Assembly: GCA_035499215.1 (NCBI GenBank)
Contig: DATJZH010000221.1
Coordinates: 1 to 8,664 of the forward strand
DNA length: 8,664 bases
Origin: DATJZH01 sp035499215
GTDB lineage: Bacteria; Actinomycetota; Actinomycetes; Streptosporangiales; Streptosporangiaceae
Direction: 5' to 3'
Part shown: positions 1 through 5,616 of the stretch, piece by piece
Numbering within the stretch: position 1 is the stretch's first letter
Layout: each line of letters begins with the position of its first letter
Translations under genes and position numbers: made by a program
Notes under the pieces: generated by a model
The model's input: the letters and a program-made list of their open reading frames with translations, nothing else
What the model was told of the DNA's origin: nothing
The model's database searches: none

Positions 1-918
1 GACCAGGCCGGCGGTGATCTGATCGAAGGTGGAGCGCATCAGCGTCGTGTTGAGGTGCCTGGGCCCGGCAGCGTCGGCCGTGATGAACGGCAGGCTGATC
101 GTGGTCTGGGTGACCGAGGACAGCTCCACCTTGGCCTTCTCCGCCGCCTCGAACAGGCGCTGCAGGGCCTGCGGATCTGCCCGCAGGTCGATCCCGTTGT
201 CCCGCTGGAATTCGTCGGCCAGGTGATCGACGAGACGGCGGTCGAAGTCGTCGCCGCCCAGGTGCGTGTCGCCGGCGGTCGCGCGTACCTCGACCACGCC
301 ATCGCCGATGTCGAGCACGCTGACGTCGAAGGTCCCGCCGCCGAGGTCGAAGACCAGCACGGTCTCGCTCTGCTTCTTATCCAGGCCGTAGGCGAGCGCG
401 GCCGCGGTCGGCTCGTTGATGATGCGCAGGACGTTGAGCCCGGCGATCCGGCCCGCGTCCTTGGTCGCCTGCCGCTGCGCGTCGTTGAAGTACGCGGGCA
501 CCGTGATGACAGCCTCGGTGACCTTCTCGCCGAGGAATTTCGACGCGTCGTCGACAAGCTTGCGGAGGACCAGGGCCGAGATCTCCTCCGGCGCGTACTG
601 CTTGCCGTTGATCTCGAATCGGGCCGCGCCGTCCGGCCCGGCGACGACGTCGTACGACACGGCGCTGAGCTCGGACTTGACCTCATCGAAGCGCCGGCCG
701 ATGAACCGCTTGGCAGAGTAGATCGTCCCTTTCGGATTCAGGATCGCCTGGCGGCGGGCCAGCTGCCCGACGAGGCGTTCCCCCTGCCTGGCGAACGCCA
801 CCACTGACGGTGTCGTCCGCGATCCCTCGGCGTTGGGAATGACCGTCGGCTTGCCCGCCTCAGTCGCCGCGATCACTGAATTCGTGGTGCCCAGGTCGAT
901 TCCGACTGCTGTCGCCAT
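1..918 (-). CDS. dnaK: Chaperone DnaK (Hsp70), N-terminal 306 residues, cut by window edge
   Basis: ATP-dependent cytoplasmic Hsp70 chaperone; only the nucleotide-binding domain is visible because the gene continues past base 1. Reading the minus strand from the ATG at 918 gives an open frame to the edge. Hsp70 signatures are intact: phosphate-1 loop GIDLGTTNS (residues 6-14), AVITVPAYFNDAQRQ (136-150), IINEPTAAALAYGLDK (166-181) and phosphate-2 loop VFDLGGGTFDVSVL (189-202). K70, E169 and T196 correspond to E. coli DnaK K70, E171 and T199 of the ATPase site. A GAGG ribosome-binding site lies at 924-927, 5 bases before the ATG. Between K70 and the ISA motif at 113-115 the protein is about 22 residues longer than the usual actinobacterial DnaK as I remember it, and matches the E. 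coli-like length. It may therefore be a second, paralogous or acquired DnaK. The usual partners grpE, dnaJ and hspR would lie outside the window. No HAIR or CIRCE operator is seen upstream. Confidence 0.97.
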   Translation of the reverse strand, partial: MATAVGIDLGTTNSVIAATEAGKPTVIPNAEGSRTTPSVVAFARQGERLVGQLARRQAILNPKGTIYSAKRFIGRRFDEVKSELSAVSYDVVAGPDGAARFEINGKQYAPEEISALVLRKLVDDASKFLGEKVTEAVITVPAYFNDAQRQATKDAGRIAGLNVLRIINEPTAAALAYGLDKKQSETVLVFDLGGGTFDVSVLDIGDGVVEVRATAGDTHLGGDDFDRRLVDHLADEFQRDNGIDLRADPQALQRLFEAAEKAKVELSSVTQTTISLPFITADAAGPRHLNTTLMRSTFDQITAGLV

Positions 919-955
919 CGTTGCCTCATCTCCGACTGCTGCGCGGTGCGGCGTA

Positions 956-1002
956 CGGGCAGTGCCGCCGGCGAGCTGGCCGACCGCGCCTGGCACTGCC
1001 CG
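956..1002. repeat. 11-bp perfect inverted repeat with 25-base spacer upstream of dnaK
   Basis: The arms CGGGCAGTGCC (956-966) and GGCACTGCCCG (992-1002) are exact reverse complements separated by 25 bases (967-991). The nearer arm begins 37 bases before the dnaK ATG at 918. It could be a regulator-binding operator or, if transcribed, a stem-loop in the dnaK 5' leader. It does not match the CIRCE (TTAGCACTC-N9-GAGTGCTAA) or HAIR (CTTGAGT-N7-ACTCAAG) consensus. The repeat is directly seen; the role is inferred. Confidence 0.6.
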
Positions 1003-1090
1003 ATATCCCGGACGGGCGGCGCGGGGGACCTCGCCATGTCGCGGTCATGAAACCGGGCGCACAGCGACGTTCAGGCCCGGGCATGGCGGC

Positions 1091-1125
1091 AGGCTCCCCA
1101 CAGCTTCGAGGCTCCCCGAGGGAGC
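1091..1125. repeat. 9-bp direct repeat joined to a GC-rich hairpin
   Basis: AGGCTCCCC occurs at 1091-1099 and again at 1109-1117, a period of 18 bases. The second copy overlaps a perfect 6-bp stem with a three-base loop, GCTCCC-CGA-GGGAGC (1111-1125). It lies in the non-coding region between divergent genes and could be a protein-binding site or a small transcript hairpin. No T-run follows on either strand. Confidence 0.4.
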
Positions 1126-1320
1126 AGGCCCGCACATCCTTAAACCGGGTAGTCCTGCGCTCTCCAGATAACCGGGATCGGCTGGTGTGTCCGCCCGGGC
1201 AAGCGGGAAGATAGCGGTCAGCAACTGCTGGCCGTCAGGCAGCCTGTCCTGCTCCACACGGGGCCAGCGGGCACGTACGGGCTGGGGCAGGCCAACCGGG
1301 GAAGATCCGGTGATCACGCT

Positions 1321-4134
1321 ATGCGTGGCCGTGCGCGCGAGTGGAGGATGGTTCTCGACTTCCTGCACCGCGCCGAGCAGGGCTTCGGCGGTGTCCTGCT
1401 CATCGAAGGGGACCACGGCACGGGCAAGTCCCTGCTGCTCGAAGAGACTGCCAACGCGGCCGCGGCACGCGGCTTCACGGTAGTCACGGCGGCCGCGGGC
1501 GAATCTGGCCCGCTGATGCCGCTGGCCACGGTGCTCAATGCGCTCACCGTTCCCGGTGAGGCCCAGGAGGCCGGGCCGCCGCATCCCGATCTGACCGACA
1601 TGCGGACCTGGCTGGTCGGCCGGCTGCGGGCCAGGCTCCGGGGCAGGGCCGATGCCGGACCCGTTCTCGTCGGTGTCGATGATCTGCAGTGGAGTGATCC
1701 GCTCACCGTGCGGGCACTGCGCGCACTGCCAGCGGACCTCGCGTCCTGGCCGGTGCTCTGGGCCCTCACCCGGCGTACCGGCATGCGCGGCGACGAGTCG
1801 GAATGGCTCTTCGGCCTGCTCGAAAGCGACGGGGCTATCCGTATCTCGCTGCCTCCGCTAGGTGCGGAGGAGGTCGCCGAGCTCGTCACCGAAGCGCTCG
1901 GGTCGGTACCGAGCGCCGGACTGCTGACGCTGGCCGCGGCCGCTTCGGGCAACCCGTTCCTGCTCTGCGAGCTCGTGGCCGGGCTGCGCGACGAGAACGC
2001 GATCCGGATCCGCGGTGGTCACGCCACGGTGGTCTCCGCGCAGCTGCCGTGGCGGATCAGGTCGGCGGTGGCGCGCCGACTGGCGAGCCTGAGCAGGCAG
2101 GCCTGGCAGCTGCTGGAGACGGCTTCGGTGCTCGGGCAGTGCTTCGACCTGGACGACGCCGCTGAGATGCTCGCAGAGTCCCCGGCGACGCTGCTCTTGC
2201 CGCTGCAGGAGGCCCTGGATGCGGGCGTCCTGGTGGCCGGCGAGGACGCGGTCATGTTCCGGCACGAACTGGAACGGCAGTCCGTCGCAGAGAGCATGCC
2301 GGCGCCGGTCCGCCGGGCACTGCACCGGCAGTTCGGCGAGATCCTCGCGGCACGCGGCTTCGCGGTTCCCGCAGCCGCGCACTTGCTGGAGGGCGCACGC
2401 CGCGGTGACGTCCGGGCCCTGCGCGGCCTGGATCGGGCAAGCCAGGAGATCCTGGCCTTCTCGCCGGAAACCGGTGCCGACATTGCCGTGAAAGCTCTCG
2501 AGCTGACCCCCCCGGCCGATGCTGACCGACGCGGCCGTGTCGCGGCCGCCATCGAGGCGCTCACGTGCGCTGGCCGGCTGGATGAGGCCGCGGACATCGC
2601 GCACGCCGCGCGGGCCGCTTTGCTACCGGGTACCGGCGGTGCCCAGGTCAGGTGTGCTCTTTGCGCGATCTTCTACCTGCGCGGTCAGGTGACGGAGGCC
2701 GCCGCGGAAGCGGAGCGGGTGCTGACCGAGCCGGGACTGCCTGCCCAGGTCCGGGACAGCGCACAGATCGCGCTGCTGCATGCGGTGGCCGAGCTGCCCG
2801 ATGGCCGTGCGGGCTCCGGTTATGCCGAGGCCGTCATGGCCACGCCGCAGCAGCATGACAGCGACCTGGCCGTCGCCGCGCTGGTGGCGGCGGCGGCGAT
2901 CCGCTGGGATGCGGGCCGGATAACAGAGGGCCTCGCGCTGGCCCGGGAGGCCGTCCGCAGGACGGACTGGGCGTCGCCGCGGTCCTACCGCCCCGCTGCT
3001 CACCTTGCCCTGGCGGAGATGCTGATGGACATCGGCAGCCCGGACGAGGCGGTCACGCTTGCTGATGCGGTCGCCGGGCAGCCGGGCATTGCCTGCCAGA
3101 TCGCGTGGATGGCACGCCTCGGCATCCTGCGTGCCCGCCTGCACCTGGCAGCGGGCCGCCTCGGCGAAGCCGCTGCCGAGGCCGAGGCGGCGCAGCGCGC
3201 CGCACTCTCCCTGGGCGCGCATCTGCACGCCTCGGTCGCGGTCTCGGTTCTCGGCGGCATCGCGCTGCGCCGCGGCGACCTCCAATGCGCTGAACAGCAT
3301 CTGCGCACCTGTCAGGCTCATCTGCACGGCGAGACGCGCGCAGCCATGCGGGCGCGCCGTGAAGTGCTGGCGGCGCAGATCGCCGAGGCGATCGCCGGCC
3401 CGCAGGCCGCCGCGGGCATGCTGGCGGACGTCTATGCAGAACTTCCGCGGCGGCCCTGGCTGCTCCTGGCCGATCCCACGGCCGCGGCCTGGCTGACTCG
3501 CGTCGCTCTGGCTGCCGGAGACCGCAGCTCGGCCGAGAGGGTGGCCGAGGTGGCGGCCGGTGTCTCCCGCGACAATCCGCTCTTCCCTGCCATCGCCGCG
3601 GCCGCCGCGCATGCCCGCGGCATTCTGCAGTGCGACCCGGTCAGTATCCTGCAGGCGGCGCAGCTGCATGCCGACCCGTGGGCCCGTGCGTCGGCGGGCG
3701 AGGACCTCGCGGTTCAGTTCCTGCTGCTGGGCGATGATCAGCGTGCGGTCGCCCGGCTGGATGAAGCGCTCGGCGGGTACGAGCAGACGGGCGCGCTGCG
3801 GGACTCGGCCCGCATCCGGCACCGGCTCCGCCGCCTGGGCGTGCGGCGTCGTCACTGGGCTTACTGCGACCGGCCGGTCACCGGCTGGGCCAGCCTCACC
3901 GACACCGAGCGGCAGACCTCAGAACTGGTCTCTCAGGGCCTGACCAACAAGCAGGTTGCGGATCAGATGTTCGTGAGCGTGCACACCGTCGCCTTCCACC
4001 TGCGGAAGGTCTACCGCAAGCTTGCCATCCGGTCCCGGGTGGAACTGACCCGGCTTGCTCTCGAGCAGGGCCCACCGCCGCCGGCCCGGGACCTGCGCCA
4101 CAAGGCGCCACCACGCCGGCCGGCGGTCGGCTAG
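1321..4134 (+). CDS. LAL-family LuxR transcriptional regulator with N-terminal ATPase domain
   Basis: Large ATP-binding LuxR-type (LAL) transcription factor of 937 residues, the usual size for this class, to which MalT and the actinomycete pathway regulators such as PikD belong. The N-terminal AAA/STAND ATPase module has Walker A GDHGTGKS (residues 30-37), Walker B PVLVGVDDLQWSD (114-126) and the class-typical SGNPFLLCELV (209-219). Residues about 340-830 are alanine/leucine/arginine-rich and probably form TPR-like helical repeats that sense an effector or partner. The C-terminal LuxR helix-turn-helix spans about 858-917, with LTDTERQ and the recognition segment VSVHTVAFHLRKVYRKLAIR, followed by a 20-residue proline/arginine tail. 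The start at 1321 is kept because residues 2-15 (RGRAREW...) match the GR-x-x-E segment that opens these proteins. No strong ribosome-binding site precedes it, and the ATG at 1348 would remove that segment. Its target is unknown; the downstream genes on the same strand are candidates. Confidence 0.95.
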   Translation: MRGRAREWRMVLDFLHRAEQGFGGVLLIEGDHGTGKSLLLEETANAAAARGFTVVTAAAGESGPLMPLATVLNALTVPGEAQEAGPPHPDLTDMRTWLVGRLRARLRGRADAGPVLVGVDDLQWSDPLTVRALRALPADLASWPVLWALTRRTGMRGDESEWLFGLLESDGAIRISLPPLGAEEVAELVTEALGSVPSAGLLTLAAAASGNPFLLCELVAGLRDENAIRIRGGHATVVSAQLPWRIRSAVARRLASLSRQAWQLLETASVLGQCFDLDDAAEMLAESPATLLLPLQEALDAGVLVAGEDAVMFRHELERQSVAESMPAPVRRALHRQFGEILAARGFAVPAAAHLLEGARRGDVRALRGLDRASQEILAFSPETGADIAVKALELTPPADADRRGRVAAAIEALTCAGRLDEAADIAHAARAALLPGTGGAQVRCALCAIFYLRGQVTEAAAEAERVLTEPGLPAQVRDSAQIALLHAVAELPDGRAGSGYAEAVMATPQQHDSDLAVAALVAAAAIRWDAGRITEGLALAREAVRRTDWASPRSYRPAAHLALAEMLMDIGSPDEAVTLADAVAGQPGIACQIAWMARLGILRARLHLAAGRLGEAAAEAEAAQRAALSLGAHLHASVAVSVLGGIALRRGDLQCAEQHLRTCQAHLHGETRAAMRARREVLAAQIAEAIAGPQAAAGMLADVYAELPRRPWLLLADPTAAAWLTRVALAAGDRSSAERVAEVAAGVSRDNPLFPAIAAAAAHARGILQCDPVSILQAAQLHADPWARASAGEDLAVQFLLLGDDQRAVARLDEALGGYEQTGALRDSARIRHRLRRLGVRRRHWAYCDRPVTGWASLTDTERQTSELVSQGLTNKQVADQMFVSVHTVAFHLRKVYRKLAIRSRVELTRLALEQGPPPPARDLRHKAPPRRPAVG

Positions 4135-4230
4135 CTTCGCAAGTCTCGCGAATGCGCGGTGGCGGAAGAACTACCCGGTCTGCTGATGTGCCCCGCGGAC
4201 GCGTCGGTGAACCTGTTAAGCGGGGAGGCG

Positions 4231-4243
4231 GCCGGTGACCGGC
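4231..4243. promoter_or_regulatory. 13-bp palindrome upstream of the UBP zinc-finger gene
   Basis: GCCGGTGACCGGC is a 6-bp inverted repeat around one central base, 34 bases before the start at 4278. Its reverse complement, GCCGGTCACCGGC, also occurs inside the LAL gene at 3873-3885. It may be an operator; in DNA this GC-rich, short palindromes also arise by chance. Confidence 0.3.
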
Positions 4244-4277
4244 TTGCGCCCTGACGACAAGGAGCCGGAGGCCTGAC

Positions 4278-4541
4278 GTGTCAGTAGCCTGCGATCCGCA
4301 TCTCACCCTGGTCCGCGCGGTTGTGCCTCGAACGCCAGGAGGGTGCGCGGAGTGCCTGAGCCTCGGCGCTGCCTGGGTCCGCCTGCGCCTGTGTCTGACC
4401 TGCGGTCATGTCGGCTGCTGCGACTCTTCGCCGCTGCGCCACGCTCGCGGCCATGCGCACGCCAACGGGCACCCGATCGTCCAGTCGTTCGAGCCGGGTG
4501 AGAACTGGCGCTGGTGCTATATCGATGAGGCCTATGTCTGA
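4278..4541 (+). CDS. UBP-type zinc-finger domain protein
   Basis: An 87-residue protein made almost entirely of one UBP-type zinc finger (zf-UBP family), the fold that in eukaryotic deubiquitinases and HDAC6 binds the C-terminal Gly-Gly of ubiquitin. Candidate zinc ligands are all present: C5, C23 and C26 (CAEC), C39 and C42 (CLTC), H44, C47 and C48 (GHVGCCDSS, 43-51), H55, H59, H61 and H65. The conserved tail EPGENWRWCYIDE (72-84) holds the aromatic residues that line the ligand pocket in the family. The GTG at 4278 is chosen for its strong ribosome-binding site GGAGG at 4267-4271, six bases upstream. There is no signal peptide or membrane segment, so it is cytoplasmic. It lies 143 bp downstream of the LAL regulator on the same strand. 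The bacterial role is unknown; stand-alone copies are a recognised actinobacterial family, and binding of a diglycine-like C-terminus is only inference. Confidence 0.93.
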   Translation: MSVACDPHLTLVRAVVPRTPGGCAECLSLGAAWVRLRLCLTCGHVGCCDSSPLRHARGHAHANGHPIVQSFEPGENWRWCYIDEAYV

Positions 4542-4846
4542 GCCGGCCAGCGAGGAGCTGACGACGTGCCATTGGCGGGAAGATCGACGAGGAGATGCGG
4601 GAGCGGGCTTTCCGCGCGTTCGACCTGCTGATATAGGTCGCACCCGGCGACCGGCCACTCGGGTGCTGGCGCCACGAACCCGCAGCGATGCGACCAGATC
4701 GCGGCATTGTGCGCGGGTGCTGGCGAGCCGATGCCTTGCGCGGCGCGGCGCGGGACCTGACCGGGGCCGGGCACGTGAGATCCTCGGCCTTATCTGCATG
4801 GGCCCGGGCGACCAGGCACACGCCGGCCTCTTGGGAAGGGAATGAC
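4542..4846. other. 305-bp gap without a convincing gene
   Basis: No credible gene is seen on either strand. The plus frame running through it from 4408 is a shadow of the zinc-finger gene, and the in-frame extension of the ThuA gene back to 4688 does not look like family sequence. One short frame (4565-4636, ending TAG) reads GGKIDEEMRERAFRAFDLLI near its end, which has ordinary protein-like composition and may be a gene remnant. Over its last bases is a 6-bp inverted repeat, CGACCT (4621-4626) and AGGTCG (4635-4640), with an 8-base loop. The promoter for the ThuA gene probably lies in the right half, but I could not pick a -35/-10 pair. Confidence 0.55.
4835..4840 (+). promoter_or_regulatory. 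Ribosome-binding site fixing the ThuA-like start
   Basis: GAAGGG at 4835-4840 sits six bases before the GTG at 4847. This supports that codon as the start over upstream in-frame candidates such as 4688, which would add about 53 residues unlike the family. Confidence 0.7.
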
Positions 4847-5509
4847 GTGGCGGGGAAGCACGCATTGTTTCTGTACGGCGGCTGGCCTGGGCACCAGCCG
4901 TACCGGGTCGCCTCCTGGGCGACCAGCCTGCTGACCGCGCTCGACTTCGAGGTCGAAGAAGTGCAGGACCCGTTCCGGCTGGAAGACGACCTCACGCGCT
5001 ATGACCTGATCGTCCTCGGATGGACGCAGGCGCTGACGACGGAAGATCTCTCCGACACTCAGGAGCGCAGTCTGCTGACGGCGGTCAGCCAGGGCGTTGG
5101 AGTCGCGGGCTGGCACGGCATGGCCGCCTCCTTCCGCGCGAGTCTCCAGTACTCCCTTCTGATCGGCGGAAGCTTCCTGGATCATCCCGGCGGAGAGGGC
5201 ATGCCGGTTCGGTACCCGGTGCGCATCACAGACCCCGTGCACCCGGTGACCGATGGGATAGCGGATTTCACCGTCGCGTCTGAGCAGTACTACATGCACG
5301 TCGATCCAAACAATCATGTGCTCGCCGAAACCGTATTCTCGGGCGAGCACATCCACTGGCTAGACGGCGCGCGGATGCCGGTTGCCTGGGTTCGCAGCTG
5401 GGGCGCGGGCCGCGTGTTCTACGACGCCGTTGGGCACACCCCCGAGGATCTGCAGGCGCCACCGGTCACCCGGCTGGTTCAGCAAGGAATGAAGTGGGCA
5501 GCCCGGTGA
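4847..5509 (+). CDS. ThuA-like domain protein (glutamine amidotransferase-like fold)
   Basis: A 220-residue ThuA-like domain protein. The family has a class-I glutamine-amidotransferase-like fold and is named after rhizobial ThuA, which works with ThuB in trehalose/sucrose breakdown through 3-keto derivatives; the exact chemistry of most members is unsettled. Family features in order: GGWPGHQP near the N-terminus (11-18), RYDLIVLGW (51-59), GVGVAGWHGMAASF (83-96) leading into LLIGGSFLDHP (104-114), HPVTDGIADFTV (132-143) with the following aromatic pair YYMHVDP (148-154), and the C-terminal MPVAWVRSWGAGRVFYDAVGH (177-197). No cysteine nucleophile lies at the amidotransferase elbow, as expected for ThuA. 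The GTG start has a good ribosome-binding site and the first residues (AGKHALFLYGG) begin the domain directly. There is no signal peptide. It ends 107 bp before the GMC oxidoreductase, its likely functional partner. Confidence 0.9.
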   Translation: MAGKHALFLYGGWPGHQPYRVASWATSLLTALDFEVEEVQDPFRLEDDLTRYDLIVLGWTQALTTEDLSDTQERSLLTAVSQGVGVAGWHGMAASFRASLQYSLLIGGSFLDHPGGEGMPVRYPVRITDPVHPVTDGIADFTVASEQYYMHVDPNNHVLAETVFSGEHIHWLDGARMPVAWVRSWGAGRVFYDAVGHTPEDLQAPPVTRLVQQGMKWAAR

Positions 5510-5590
5510 GGCGGACTCGGACAGACTTCGGCCATCGAACTTATGGGCGCGCGAGCAAGCGTCGTTCCCCGGAAGGCAATCCGTCATGAA

Positions 5591-5602
5591 CCGCCCGGGC
5601 GG
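5591..5602. promoter_or_regulatory. 12-bp perfect palindrome next to the GMC ribosome-binding site
   Basis: CCGCCCGGGCGG is a perfect palindrome ending two bases before the AGGAG ribosome-binding site (5604-5608) of the GMC oxidoreductase gene. It could be a repressor operator or a translation-affecting hairpin, but it is short and composed only of G and C, so chance is possible. Confidence 0.3.
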
Positions 5603-5616
5603 CAGGAGCGGCACCT

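Larger units (their letters stand above)
919..1320. other. Divergent intergenic region between dnaK and the LAL regulator
   Basis: This 402-bp stretch separates two divergently transcribed genes and should hold both promoters. I find no convincing protein gene: the open frames in it are arginine/proline-rich with no family resemblance. It contains an 11-bp inverted repeat (956-966/992-1002), a 9-bp direct repeat merging into a GC hairpin (1091-1125), four copies of AACCGGG (1051, 1143, 1170, 1294), an imperfect 18-bp palindrome (1216-1233) and the perfect palindrome GTGATCAC (1310-1317) three bases before the regulator start. No clear sigma-70 -35/-10 pair, HspR-type HAIR box or HrcA-type CIRCE box was found by eye. 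Confidence 0.7.

Noticed and set aside
39..686. Long arginine/serine-rich minus-strand frame, and plus-strand frames at 55-807 and 416-721
   Set aside because: They are shadows of dnaK, whose own frame encodes all Hsp70 signatures over the same bases.
1045..1584. Minus-strand frame of 179 codons overlapping the LAL gene start
   Set aside because: The composition is typical of an antisense shadow of high-GC DNA, with no recognisable motif, and it overlaps the conserved Walker A region of the LAL gene.
2623..3855. 410-codon minus-strand frame inside the LAL gene
   Set aside because: It lies fully antisense to the conserved LAL frame, is rich in Arg/Gly/Gln and has no domain pattern; high GC produces such long shadows.
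4136..4152. Hairpin TTCGC/GCGAA with a 7-base loop just after the LAL stop codon
   Set aside because: The stem is only 5 bp and no T-run follows; too weak to call a terminator.
4688..4846. N-terminal extension of the ThuA-like protein
   Set aside because: The extra 53 residues are Arg/Ala-rich and unlike the family, while the GTG at 4847 has a good ribosome-binding site and begins the domain directly.
5526..5546. Possible -10-like AACTTAT ahead of the GMC gene
   Set aside because: The matching -35 is poor and the spacing is ambiguous, so I do not call a promoter.
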